Shown here: positions 6,595-13,296 of the stretch, one piece after another
How positions within the stretch are numbered: the stretch's first letter is position 1
Layout: every line of letters begins with the position of its first letter
DNA from: a bacterium BMS3Abin08
GTDB taxonomy: Bacteria > Nitrospirota > Thermodesulfovibrionia > Thermodesulfovibrionales > JdFR-85
Assembly: GCA_002897935.1 (NCBI GenBank)
Contig: BDTA01000083.1
Location: 1 to 44,678, forward strand
Direction of reading: 5' to 3'
DNA length: 44,678 bases
The notes under the pieces: model-generated
The model's input: only the letters and a program-made list of their open reading frames with translations
What the model was told of the DNA's origin: nothing
Databases searched by the model: none
Program-made: the position numbers and the translations under genes

Positions 6595-7875
6595 ATGGCA
6601 GAGAAATTGAAAGTGTTTGTTGCCCACTCTTTCGAGAAGAGCACTCCAGAGGGCGAGACCCACAGCGACAGAGACGTCGCGGATTGGTTTGTCCGCCTCC
6701 TTCGCAAACGCCCGCTATCCTTCCAGGTGCTGACAGGCGCGAAACCCGTCCCCGCGCCAATTGACGAGAAGGTTGCCGCCGACATTGCCGACTGTGGGTG
6801 CGTGATCGGCGTTTTTACCAAGCGGCACTACGAGTCCCAATTGCAGCGGTGGCTCCCGTCTCAGTTCGTACTGTGTGAGTGCGCCTCCGCGATTGGCTTC
6901 TACTACAACACGAACAAACTCATCTGCGGATTCTATGAAAAGGGCATTGATCCGAAAGACTTGGCTCTGGTGACTGTCGGTGGGCTTGAGCTTGTCGAAT
7001 TCACGAGGGACGATCTTGAGAAAGACAAGAACCGCTTCGTTGACTATCTCAGGAGACTACCTGAGCTCGTGGCGACTGGAGCAGCTCGTGAGTCACAACT
7101 ACTGTTTCGTCCGAAGCCCTATGTTCAGCAGCGGCTCTATAAGATCTACACAGTCTACAGGAATGGGCGAGTCACAGTGCAGAACCTCAACACGATGCTC
7201 CTCACCGATATGCCTCGCTTCCTGAGCGAAGAGCAAGGGAAGATAACTCACGAGATTTGGCACCGCAGGGCGGAGATCCCCCGTTTGGCCGATATGGCGG
7301 CAACGCCAATCAGTGAGCGCGCTAAGAAGCCGTTTCTCAATGCCATTCTGCGCTCGGTCAACCAGAAGAAGATAAACGCCCGTTTGGGGGTCGTGCCTGT
7401 CCGTCACGACGGCACTCGCGCATATTTCGCCCTCAGCTTTGCCAATCTGGCAGGATGTGGAGTAAAGCTGAAGAACCAAGACATTCTCCGGTATCAGTAT
7501 GCGTGGGGTCTGCTCTGTGCCTATCCGACGAACGAGGAAGAGCTCGCGGAACCGGCCGGCAGAGGCCAAATCAACGAGCACGCCTATTGCGTGGCAGAGG
7601 TGTTTGCAAGCCACGGACTGATCCGCGAGCTTGTCTTCGAACTAAGATTCGAGCGTGGCCACGGAGAGTTCTTCAGCAAGTCTCCATTCTTCCAGACTAC
7701 GGCAACGTTTGGCGATCTTCCTTCGTGGTCCCTTCCCCAGGACATGCCGAAGGTCGAGGAAGAAGATCACGAAATGTGGTTTCAGACGTATAGACTGGCC
7801 GAGCGCAATTTTAACGGGCGAATCCGGGTGCTTTGGCGGCCGAGCAGCGCGAAGGTGAAAGCCGAACACTTATAA
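6595..7875 (+). CDS. TIR-like domain protein, cassette 4 (possible defence effector)
   Basis: 426-aa cytosolic protein. The N-terminal 150 residues look like a TIR or nucleoside-deoxyribosyltransferase-like flavodoxin fold: LKVFVAHSF (strand A), a helix with RDVADWFVRLL, DEKVAADIADCGCVIGVFT (strand C), then LPSQFVLCECASAIGFYY, in which Glu of CEC is placed like the catalytic Glu of NAD-cleaving TIR domains. Residues about 190-426 are not recognised and include an aromatic-rich end (PSWSLPQDMP...WFQTYRLAERNFNGRIRVLW). ATG 6595 follows GGAGGAGG by about eight bases; ATG 6589 is an alternative. GC content is clearly higher than in neighbouring cassettes, indicating a separate origin. The R'' box GCCGAAC (7861-7867) lies inside the last codons and is complementary to the cassette start TTCGGC (6548). 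Antiviral NADase activity is plausible but inferred. Confidence 0.7.
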   Translation: MAEKLKVFVAHSFEKSTPEGETHSDRDVADWFVRLLRKRPLSFQVLTGAKPVPAPIDEKVAADIADCGCVIGVFTKRHYESQLQRWLPSQFVLCECASAIGFYYNTNKLICGFYEKGIDPKDLALVTVGGLELVEFTRDDLEKDKNRFVDYLRRLPELVATGAARESQLLFRPKPYVQQRLYKIYTVYRNGRVTVQNLNTMLLTDMPRFLSEEQGKITHEIWHRRAEIPRLADMAATPISERAKKPFLNAILRSVNQKKINARLGVVPVRHDGTRAYFALSFANLAGCGVKLKNQDILRYQYAWGLLCAYPTNEEELAEPAGRGQINEHAYCVAEVFASHGLIRELVFELRFERGHGEFFSKSPFFQTTATFGDLPSWSLPQDMPKVEEEDHEMWFQTYRLAERNFNGRIRVLWRPSSAKVKAEHL

Positions 7876-8064
7876 GGCCTCCTCGTGTCAAGGGCAAAAA
7901 GGTCCGTAAGCGGAATCCCGATAAATAATCCTTTCCACATCTACGTCGCGATACACTTAGCTGATTAATCTATTCCGACTTGGTTTCTCTTAACTGATGT
8001 CCCGCTTGAACGGGACACCAAACACTTATAGTGGCTCAATAGCCAGTCCTTATGGAGGAATAAG
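7861..8064 (+). other. R'' box and unresolved attC of the TIR cassette
   Basis: GCCGAAC at 7861-7867 is a perfect complement of the cassette start (GTTCGGC at 6547). The right half of this attC was not found. The spacer holds a hairpin TGTCCCG/CGGGACA (7995-8013) and a direct repeat AACACTTATA (7865 and about 8023). The boundary with the next cassette is therefore uncertain. Confidence 0.4.
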
Positions 8065-8238
8065 ATGGAACAGGAACCTATCTTAAAAGAGATTCGTAGG
8101 ATCAGACTCGAGATCGAAGCAGAGTGCAACGATTCTCAGAAATACTTCGAACATATCCAACAGATACAGAAGCAATACAGCAATAGGTTAGTTCGCTTCA
8201 AACCAAAGCCAGCATTGAAGTTGGCCAAGGCTAAATAA
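8065..8238 (+). CDS. Small conserved-looking protein (57 aa), cassette 5
   Basis: The ATG is preceded by TGGAGGAATAAG, a strong ribosome-binding site. The product begins MEQEPILKEIRRIRLEIEAE and continues with a helix around YFEHIQQIQKQYSNRLV and a basic tail ending KLAKAK. This resembles a widespread family of tiny proteins of the form DPI-x-EE-VRRIR-x-E, often found near toxin genes or in mobile regions. Function unknown; probably all-helical, with a basic C-terminus. It is the only gene of its cassette, whose R'' box GTCTAAC lies five bases after the stop codon. Confidence 0.75.
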   Translation: MEQEPILKEIRRIRLEIEAECNDSQKYFEHIQQIQKQYSNRLVRFKPKPALKLAKAK

Positions 8239-8242
8239 AAAA

Positions 8243-8409
8243 GTCTAACAAGTCGTTGGAGATTGAACGAGTACCAGCAGGGACTTTTTTTGCTGTCGGT
8301 ACTTTGAGTAATTCAAATCAGTTTTCAGCAAAATATTGTGATTCATGGTACTCGTCACTCAACTCTGAATATTATCTCAATGAAAAATAATACTATTGCC
8401 TTGTTATAA
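8243..8409 (+). other. attC-like site 5
   Basis: R'' GTCTAACAAG (8243-8252). The left arm GTTGGAGATTGAACGAGTACCA (8254-8275) pairs with TGGTACTCGTCACTCAAC (8346-8363) if a few bases bulge out. The right boundary GTTATAA (8403-8409) is where the next cassette begins. The loop contains a GCAGGGAC-type hairpin and a T-rich run. Confidence 0.6.
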
Positions 8410-8435
8410 TATATAGTATTAATATATGACTACTT

Positions 8436-8759
8436 GTGAGTGATACGTTTAAAAAAATAATTGAACTTATTGAAAAAGGCGAAATAAAAATATCCAATCA
8501 TGGATATGATGAACTTGCCGAAGATGGTATATTGGTGAGAGATGTTATGGCCGGGGTGAAGGATGGCAAAGTAGTAGAAGATTATCCCGATTATCCGAAG
8601 GGACCGTGTGTTCTGGTATTACAAAGAGATAAAGATGGGAATCCAATACATGTGGTATGGGGTATTCCGAAAAATGCTTCTTCACCCGCAGTATTAGTTA
8701 CCGCATATAAACCCGATCCTTTGATCTGGTTGGATGATTTTATGGAGAGAAGAAAATGA
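8436..8759 (+). CDS. DUF4258 protein, putative toxin of a TA pair
   Basis: 107-aa protein starting with GTG (the upstream in-frame ATG 8426 is in another frame and stops at once). DUF4258 features: IKISNHGYDELAEDGILVRDVMAGVKDGKVVEDYPDYPKGPCVLVL, then HVVWGIPKNASSPAVLVTAYKPDP. These are the H-x-x-E-x-x-x-DGI start, the central YP-x-GP and the C-terminal TAY-x-P strand typical of this RelE-like family. It overlaps the next gene by four bases (ATGA). The pair fills one integron-type cassette (8403 to about 8983). Toxin activity is inferred from pairing and family context; some DUF4258 proteins have no tested activity. Confidence 0.8.
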   Translation: MSDTFKKIIELIEKGEIKISNHGYDELAEDGILVRDVMAGVKDGKVVEDYPDYPKGPCVLVLQRDKDGNPIHVVWGIPKNASSPAVLVTAYKPDPLIWLDDFMERRK

Positions 8760-8968
8760 AAAAAAGACATCATATTAAACTTGTGCATGAGAGGGGCTAT
8801 GTGGCTGAGGTTGAGATTGAACTGATTGAGACAGGTGAAGGATGGTCTCCCTACCTCTCTCTTGAAGATGCAGAAAAATTGGATGATGTGAGAGAGGCAC
8901 TTCGTCGGGAAGATATTGATACTGCAAGAAAACTATCGAAAGTTTATCGTCTTACTCCTGTGAATTAA
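8756..8968 (+). CDS. Small partner protein of DUF4258, putative antitoxin
   Basis: 70-aa protein MKKRHHIKLVHERGYVAEVEIELIETGEGWSP..., ending in a helix with EDAEKLDDVREALRREDIDTARKLSKVYRL. It has an N-terminal beta hairpin and C-terminal helices and no zinc ligands. It matches the type of short protein commonly encoded directly after DUF4258 genes. Translation is probably coupled through the ATGA overlap. The R'' box AGATAAC (8977-8983) follows the stop codon by eight bases. Confidence 0.7.
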   Translation: MKKRHHIKLVHERGYVAEVEIELIETGEGWSPYLSLEDAEKLDDVREALRREDIDTARKLSKVYRLTPVN

Positions 8969-8976
8969 AAATAAAA

Positions 8977-9073
8977 AGATAACCTGCCAGTGCTTTCGAA
9001 TGCATGCCAGCAGTGCTGATTTTGGTTTTGATTAGTTTTCATTTGCAAACAGTTGTTTTGCTTGAAGTTATCC
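8977..9073 (+). other. attC-like site 6
   Basis: R'' AGATAAC (8977-8983), complementary in ATAAC to its cassette start GTTAT (8403). The right end is GTTATCC (9067-9073). An internal palindrome CCAGTGCT/AGCAGTGCTG is present, but the long arms pair poorly. A second hairpin follows at once (GAAGT...TCCGATG with CATCGGA...ACTTC, 9065-9097). Confidence 0.45.
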
Positions 9074-9168
9074 GATGTGGCACGCATCGGAGACTTCATC
9101 GTTCGGGCGTGTTGCGCACGCCCGAATGCGGAGCTGAGCTAACGCTCCCTACCGCTGGAGGAAGCAAA

Positions 9169-9865
9169 GTGCAAATCAAACATCTGTGGATCACCATGGT
9201 AGTGATCATTGTTTTGGCCGGAATTAGCGGGTGTGCTACAGAACGTCACATCGCCCCAACGCTATCTGACTCCCCAAGGAGTGGGCTTGATTTAAAACCG
9301 CCGGTTCTTTGTGCGGTTTTTGATGGAAGAGCAAGCCAGGAACCAAAAGACGCAGCAACGCAACTACAAGAAGATTTGAAACGAATTTACGGTTCTTCGA
9401 TTGAATGGAGTAACTACTTTACAAAAACACCGCAGGGTCGTGTGGCGGTGCGAGTTCGGCTTGTCACCTTAGGAGCCACCTTTGGAAGTCGCCTAATTTC
9501 TACAGTGGCCTTTGCGGATGCCGTGAGTTCGGCGCGAGGTAGTGCCATTGGCTCATGGGGGACCGTTGTGGGTAATATATAGGCCCAGCAGACACTGTTT
9601 GCAGGATCTTTTTCCGGTGAAGGCTGGTGGGAATGGTGCCGCTTGGATTGATATTGAAGCGCAGGACTACCGAGGCGCAAAGCCAATAAATTTTACCCTG
9701 CCTATTGTAGCAGAGCATAGAGAATCGAACATGTGGGGTTACTCGTCGGGAGACAAAGCCGCACGCATCGCATGGCAACGAGTGTCTGTTCAACTTACAA
9801 GAGCCATGGATACAATTTTTCGTGTAGCACAGAAGAGGAACGATTTTACTGTATTGGCCGTGTAG
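9169..9865 (+). pseudogene. Exported lipoprotein gene broken by stop and frameshift
   Basis: The start is GTG 9169, preceded by GGAGGAAGCAAA; the product opens with a signal peptide and lipobox (VLAGISGC, then ATERHIAP), so the ancestral protein was an outer-membrane or periplasmic lipoprotein. The frame is closed by TAG at 9580-9582 (after GTVVGNI). The same frame continues with a sensible AQQTLFAGSFSGEGWW, after which a frameshift near 9635 is needed to reach NGAAWIDIEAQDYRGAKPIN and the end at 9865. Two independent lesions mean this is a decayed gene. The family appears to be an uncharacterised lipoprotein found in accessory regions. An R''-like ATAACCG lies at about 9885. Confidence 0.65.
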
Positions 9866-9988
9866 GTAATGGCATAATAACCGTAAGGTTTACTTATAGA
9901 GGTAGTGTTATACCAATCACGATTAAAAATCAGGGAAAACTGAGAAAGGAGCTAGATTTTTTCACATGGCTAATATTATAATAAGTGC

Positions 9989-10114
9989 ATGAAGGATTTC
10001 ACATTAACTTCAGAGGAAATCTCAAAACTGAGAATAGCCCATAGAACGGCAAAGAGGAAACGAGATGCCGATAGAATTAAAGCCATAGAAGAAGGATTAA
10101 GGGTCAGCCCTTGA
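9989..10114 (+). pseudogene. IS630-type transposase, N-terminal fragment
   Basis: MKDFTLTSEEISKLRIAHRT followed by AKRKRDADRIKAI is the typical start of an IS630-family transposase (helix-turn-helix part). Reading is lost after 33 residues, exactly where the inverted-repeat element 10099-10442 begins; the catalytic DDE domain is absent. A remnant interrupted by a later insertion. Confidence 0.65.
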
Positions 10115-10442
10115 CCTGTGACATAGTGGTGTGATATTCTCACTTCAGGCAGTCAAGAACGGATTCAATGTAACGTTATAATGAACCGGAGGGAGAATGG
10201 CCCGGCCGATGATATCCTGAAGGGCAGGGAGAGAGAGGCCCGGAAGGCAGCCGTATACCTGACAAAGAAGCACACGGAGGTGACGAACCGGGAAATCGGA
10301 AAGTGGTTCGGAGGGGTGAGCTACTCGGCTGTGTCGAAGGTAATGGAAAGGACCGAGCAGGAAATGGAAGCGAATGGGAACATGAGGAGACGCATCAACC
10401 GCATGAACAAGAAATTGTCACAGGTCAAGGGCTGACCCCTTA
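10099..10442 (+). mobile_element. 344-bp element with 25-bp inverted ends (RAYT-derived)
   Basis: The left end AAGGGTCAGCCCTTGACCTG (10099 onward) and the right end, complement of AAGGGGTCAGCCCTTGACCT, are inverted repeats of about 25 bp differing by one inserted G. The interior codes for the C-terminal domain of a REP-associated transposase (next entry). It sits in the IS630 fragment and appears to be a deletion derivative: ends plus the last part of the gene. Confidence 0.7.
10181..10435 (+). pseudogene. DnaA-C-like tail of a REP-associated transposase
   Basis: 84 codons: after a short lead, LKGREREARKAAVYLTKKHTEVTNREIGKWFGGVSYSAVSKVMERTEQEM. This is the helix-turn-helix of the DnaA C-terminal type (TNREIG-x-WFG-x-x-x-YSAVSK) found as an extension in IS200-like REP-associated tyrosine transposases. 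The HUH catalytic domain is missing. It could still be translated as a small DNA-binding protein, but the ATG has no convincing ribosome-binding site and the right inverted repeat overlaps its last codons. Confidence 0.65.
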
Positions 10443-10495
10443 CCTTTTAACGACAAAAAAGTATAGCAATTTCAGTTACTTATGTCAATTTTGTA

Positions 10496-10524
10496 TTGTA
10501 ATTTTATCGAATTTCTGCTACAAT
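10496..10524 (+). promoter_or_regulatory. Sigma-70 promoter before the mntA-hepT cassette
   Basis: TTGTAA (10496-10501), 17-bp spacer, TACAAT (10519-10524). It lies in the second copy of the block also seen at 2838-2908. It reads into mntA-hepT, about 115 bases upstream of the start codon, across the cassette boundary at 10600. Confidence 0.65.
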
Positions 10525-10544
10525 GATATTTGTCGCTTAATATA

Positions 10545-10606
10545 TTGTTCCCCCCTCCGCTTCGCTCCGGGGGAACGCGGCAGTTGAGCGGTATGCCGCG
10601 TTATGT
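10545..10606 (+). other. attC-like boundary of the mntA-hepT cassette
   Basis: Two nested hairpins: GTTCCCCC/GGGGGAAC (10545-10575) and AACGCGGC/GCCGCGTT (10574-10602). They end in the R' box GCGTTATGTG (10598-10607). The new cassette start TTATGTG is perfectly complementary to CACATAA at its own end (11301-11307). Confidence 0.6.
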
Positions 10607-10640
10607 GCAGGAAATAACATGATTGTAGAAGGTGAACGTA

Positions 10641-10934
10641 ATGATGAGTAGTTCTGAGATACAGCAACTATTAAAAATATATAAAGAAAAAACAGCATCT
10701 CGATATGGGATAAGTCGTCTTGGTATATTTGGTTCATACGCAAAGGGAGAATCAACAGAAAAAAGCGATATTGATATCATAGTTGAATTACAGACTCCTG
10801 ATATATTTAAGATGATACATATTAAGGAAGAATTACAGGAATTGTTAGGCAAGCGTGTGGACATTATAAGAAATCGTGACAAAATGAATCCTTATTTAAA
10901 AAAACATATAGAAAAAGAGGCGATATATGTATGA
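10641..10934 (+). CDS. mntA: MntA-type nucleotidyltransferase antitoxin
   Basis: 97 residues from ATG 10641, which follows GAAGGTG by six bases (a GTG at 10632 is less likely). Minimal nucleotidyltransferase fold: RLGIFGSYAKGESTEKSDIDIIVEL has the G-S-x(A)-KGE and S-D-I-D motifs with the metal-binding Asp pair, followed by KRVDIIRN with the third Asp. In MntA-HepT systems this protein neutralises the toxin by adding AMP to a Tyr in the HepT active site (family knowledge). It overlaps hepT by eight bases. Confidence 0.9.
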   Translation: MMSSSEIQQLLKIYKEKTASRYGISRLGIFGSYAKGESTEKSDIDIIVELQTPDIFKMIHIKEELQELLGKRVDIIRNRDKMNPYLKKHIEKEAIYV

Positions 10935-11307
10935 CAGGGAGTTGGTTGTTGATATTCTGCATCAAATTGATAATGCGATAGATAAAATTTTATATCGCTT
11001 TTCTGTTATAAAATCTGCTAACGACTTTACAGATACCCCTGAGGGGATGGAAAAACTGGATTCTATATGTATGCAGCTCATAGCAATAGGAGAAAGTCTT
11101 AAGAATATAGACAAAATTGCAGGTAAGTCGTTCTTGTCTCGATATGGGGGTGTAGACTGGAAAGGCATAAAAGGGATGCGTGATATCATAACTCACCACT
11201 ATTTTGATATTGATGCTGAGGCGATTTTTGAAGTATGCAGGACACATATCCCAAAATTGAAAGAGGCAATAAATATAATCTTATCTGATATAAAAAACAA
11301 CACATAA
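10927..11307 (+). CDS. hepT: HepT-type HEPN ribonuclease toxin (DUF86)
   Basis: 126 residues, all-helical. The HEPN active-site motif is seen as GMRDIITHHYFDID, with the R-x4-H arrangement (R, D-I-I-T, H) and the following Tyr that MntA modifies in characterised pairs. The N-terminus DRELVVDILHQIDNAIDKI is typical of DUF86. The stop codon TAA (11305-11307) lies within the R'' box CACATAAC (11301-11308); an IS110-family element begins immediately after. Confidence 0.9.
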   Translation: MYDRELVVDILHQIDNAIDKILYRFSVIKSANDFTDTPEGMEKLDSICMQLIAIGESLKNIDKIAGKSFLSRYGGVDWKGIKGMRDIITHHYFDIDAEAIFEVCRTHIPKLKEAINIILSDIKNNT

Positions 11308-11308
11308 C

Positions 11309-12322
11309 ACCTCTTTCCTTTTGAGCATATAGTAGGTGGCTCTGGCAAGTTTATGTGCAAGTATCGATAGTGCTTTGGCTTTACCGTGTTTCCGCTCAAG
11401 TTTTGCCTTATACTTCTTGGCCTCAGGGTTTCTTCTGAGAAAGAGCACTGCTGCTTCAGAGAATGCCCATTTCAGATGGACGTTGCCGATCTTTTTCCCT
11501 GATGTTCCATAACGTTTGCCTGCTGACTCCTTGGCTGATTTGACCAGTCGGCAATAAGAAACAAAGTCTTGTACCCTGGGGAATCTATTAATATCGTGAA
11601 TCTCATAGAGGATGGTCAGACCGAGAATCCTTCCAACTCCGGGAATGGACCGTATACGGAAATACGAATCAGCATCATGTGTTTTAGCAATGAGTGATAT
11701 CTCGTGTTCCAGTCTCATAAGAAGCTCGTCGTAGTGATTGATAAGCGAAAGATCAAGTTCAATGCTCTTGCAGACGCTTTCATCGGGGAATCTCTCGGCC
11801 ACCCCTTCCCTGTTAGCTTTATGCGGCTACTTTCTTGCCTATGTCTGGCAGATTATACTGATAGTTAGTATTTTGTATATGGGCCAGGAGTTCGGCTCTT
11901 TAGCGGGCAAGATGCATCCGGCGACGGAGCAGATCCCTCGTGGACCGCATTTGTTGTGGATAAACATATGCCATAGGCATCATACCTCCCCTTAACAAAA
12001 CAGATATCTTATGAGAGCCGATTTTGTCATTCTTTGCCTTCCCTCCATGAATAGCTTTCATATACAGAGCATGTCCCAGGACAAAGGGGATGTTTTCCTG
12101 CTCACACAGATCAGCTATCCAGTACCATGTGAATATGCACTCCACCGCTATTACAATGTCTTCACGATACCGGGAGATTGTGCTTAAGAATTTTTCCGGT
12201 TTCGTGCGGATGTTTCGATGCAGCACAACATTACCTGCCTGATCCAGTATGCAAAGATACATACTTTTGGCATGCAGGTCGATTCCACAGTAAAACTTGT
12301 GCTGTTTGGTGTAAAATCTCAT
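11309..12322 (-). pseudogene. IS110-family transposase, nonsense plus frameshift
   Basis: The N-terminal part (12322 down to 11903) has the DEDD-type RuvC-like domain: KFYCGIDLHAKSMYLCILD with the first Asp and VIAVECIFTWYWIADL with Glu. The C-terminal part (11802 down) has the Transposase_20 domain: IRSIPGVGRILGLTILYEIHDINRF and SAGKRYGTSGKKIGNVHLKW. A TAA (11900-11902) replaces the expected Lys in HLAR-x-RAELLAHIQN, and a frameshift near 11825 is needed to continue as HKANREGVAERFPDESV. The last codons run into the cassette. The enzyme is inactive. Confidence 0.85.
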
Positions 12323-12404
12323 ATACGGCCTTCTTTTGAAATGTATTTTGGCTTAAAACATCATACCCCAATGTGGTATGCTTAAGGAGGCCTTAATTAG
12401 TATC
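11309..12404 (-). mobile_element. IS110-family element inserted in attC
   Basis: About 1.1 kb between the R'' box of the mntA-hepT cassette (11301-11308) and the rest of its attC (12405-12453). The boundaries are estimated from the attC halves; no long terminal inverted repeats are visible, as expected for IS110 elements. The 80 bases upstream of the transposase start (12323-12404) contain a CATACC/GGTATG hairpin (12361-12379) and GGCC arms, and may be the remains of the structured non-coding end. IS110/IS1111 elements that target attC are known. Confidence 0.7.
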
Positions 12405-12453
12405 AAAAGTTTCAAGCCGACGGCTGTCGCCGCGGCTTAAACAAGCGTTATCC
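12405..12453 (+). other. Classical attC right part after IS110
   Basis: TTCAAGCCGACGGC (12410-12423), TGTC loop, then GCCGCGGCTTAA (12428-12439), spacer ACAAGC and R' GTTATCC (12447-12453). The arms pair with exactly two extra bases (C and A) on the left, the textbook attC pattern of class 1 integron cassettes. Its R'' half CACATAAC lies at 11301 beyond the IS element. Confidence 0.88.
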
Positions 12454-12514
12454 AAAATTAACTCTACCCATTTACTCATGCTGTAATAAACTGAAATGGT
12501 TTGGAGGTATAAAT

Positions 12515-12730
12515 ATGCACAATGAATTTACTGCAATAATTGAAAAAGATGAAGATTGGTACATTGCATATTGTCCTGAAATACCAGGTGCCAATGGTCA
12601 GGGCAAGACAAAAGAAGAATGTCTTAAGAGCTTGTCAGAAGCCATTAAATTGATTTTAGAGGACAGAAGACAGGATGGTATGCGAGGAATTTCACAGGAT
12701 GCAATATCTGAAGTTGTGGCAGTTGAATGA
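12515..12730 (+). CDS. hicB: HicB-type antitoxin, second copy
   Basis: 71 residues: FTAIIEKDEDWYIAYCPEIPGANGQGKTKEECLKSLSEAIKLIL shows the HicB fold (D-x-x-W-x-I-A-x-CPE-x-PG-A-x-GQG-x-T-x-EEC). Only about 20 residues follow, too few for a DNA-binding domain. The ribosome-binding site TTGGAGG lies eight bases upstream of the ATG. Sequence identity with the first HicB is low, so this is a separate acquisition and not a duplication. Overlaps the inactivated hicA by four bases. Confidence 0.9.
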   Translation: MHNEFTAIIEKDEDWYIAYCPEIPGANGQGKTKEECLKSLSEAIKLILEDRRQDGMRGISQDAISEVVAVE

Positions 12731-12915
12731 AAAGAAGCGAGTTGTTAAGACATCTTCGCAAACACGGCTGTTACCTCAAATGAGAGGGTTCATCTCACTC
12801 TCTATGGTGTAATCCTTTAACAGGTCATATCGAAGCTGTTCCTCGCCATACAGAGATTTCTAATAAGTTAGCTCGGAAAGTCTGTAAGGCATTATCAATA
12901 GAAGAGATCGGCTAA
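12727..12915 (+). pseudogene. hicA: hicA with premature TGA
   Basis: Read through, the frame gives MKRSELLRHLRKHGCYLK, stop, EGSSHSLWCNPLTGHIEAVP and RHTEISNKLARKVCKALSIEEIG: a complete HicA with the GS-x-HS catalytic motif. The TGA at 12781-12783 replaces the Arg that normally precedes EG (CGA to TGA is a single C-to-T change). No hairpin of SECIS type follows, and the position is not catalytic, so this is a nonsense mutation. The real stop TAA (12913) lies in the R'' box. Confidence 0.85.
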
Positions 12916-12965
12916 CAAACCATTTGAGTGGACAGGCACAGCCTGCCACTTAATTTTATTGTGTG
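12910..12965 (+). other. Last attC site of the array
   Basis: R'' GGCTAAC (12910-12916), then TTTGAGTGGACAGGC (12923-12937), ACA loop, GCCTGCCACTTAA (12941-12953). The arms pair apart from an extra A. The expected R' box is replaced by TTGTGTG, and immediately after comes a relic (AGGATGTCCCCAAA, 12978 onward) of REP-transposase element ends. This appears to be the end of the array. Confidence 0.75.
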
Positions 12966-13035
12966 TACTGGAATTTAGGATGTCCCCAAAAGTGCGGAGA
13001 GGTTTTGCATGTTTGGGCAGGTATGAGATAAGAAT

Positions 13036-13296
13036 TTAGTAGACATGTTTCCGATGCTTTACTGTGAGAATATAGACAATATGCTTGGTGTTATCAAGTT
13101 CATAGACAATGCGGTAATTGCCGACCCTGAAAGAGAATTCACCTTTGTGGTTTCCGGCAAGCGGCCTGCCCTCTTTTGGATTATCAGAGAGAAATTCAAT
13201 CTTGGCAAGTACCTTCTCAAAGAGCTTCCTGTCTGCCTTATGAAGGAATTCAAGGTCGGACTCCGCCTCTCCTGCAAGTTCAATCCTGTGGGTCAT
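13036..13296 (-). CDS. RelE/ParE-family toxin
   Basis: 86 residues: HRIELAGEAESDLEFLHKADRKLFEKVLAKIEFLSDNPKEGRPLAGNHKGEFSFRVGNYRIVYELD, ending KHRKHVY. The pattern DL-x-x-L, NP-x-x-G-x-PL-x-G, S-F-R-VGNYRIVYE and the C-terminal HRK-x-VY is typical of RelE-like mRNA interferases (Arg and Tyr near the end act in cleavage). It overlaps the antitoxin gene by four bases, antitoxin first. Opposite orientation to the cassette genes and outside the last attC, so this pair belongs to the chromosome side. Confidence 0.88.
   Translation of the reverse strand: MTHRIELAGEAESDLEFLHKADRKLFEKVLAKIEFLSDNPKEGRPLAGNHKGEFSFRVGNYRIVYELDNTKHIVYILTVKHRKHVY

Noticed and set aside
6393-6821. - strand open frame of 142 codons over the intron end and TIR start
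   Set aside because: It crosses an intron remnant, an attC and the start of the TIR gene in antisense; no ribosome-binding site.
7868-8064. Complete attC for the TIR cassette
   Set aside because: Only the R'' box is clear; no right arm complementary to GCCTCCTCGTG or similar was found, so the site is left unresolved.
12781-12783. TGA in hicA as a possible selenocysteine codon
   Set aside because: The position is not a catalytic Cys, no hairpin follows in the SECIS window, and the change from Arg CGA is a simple transition.
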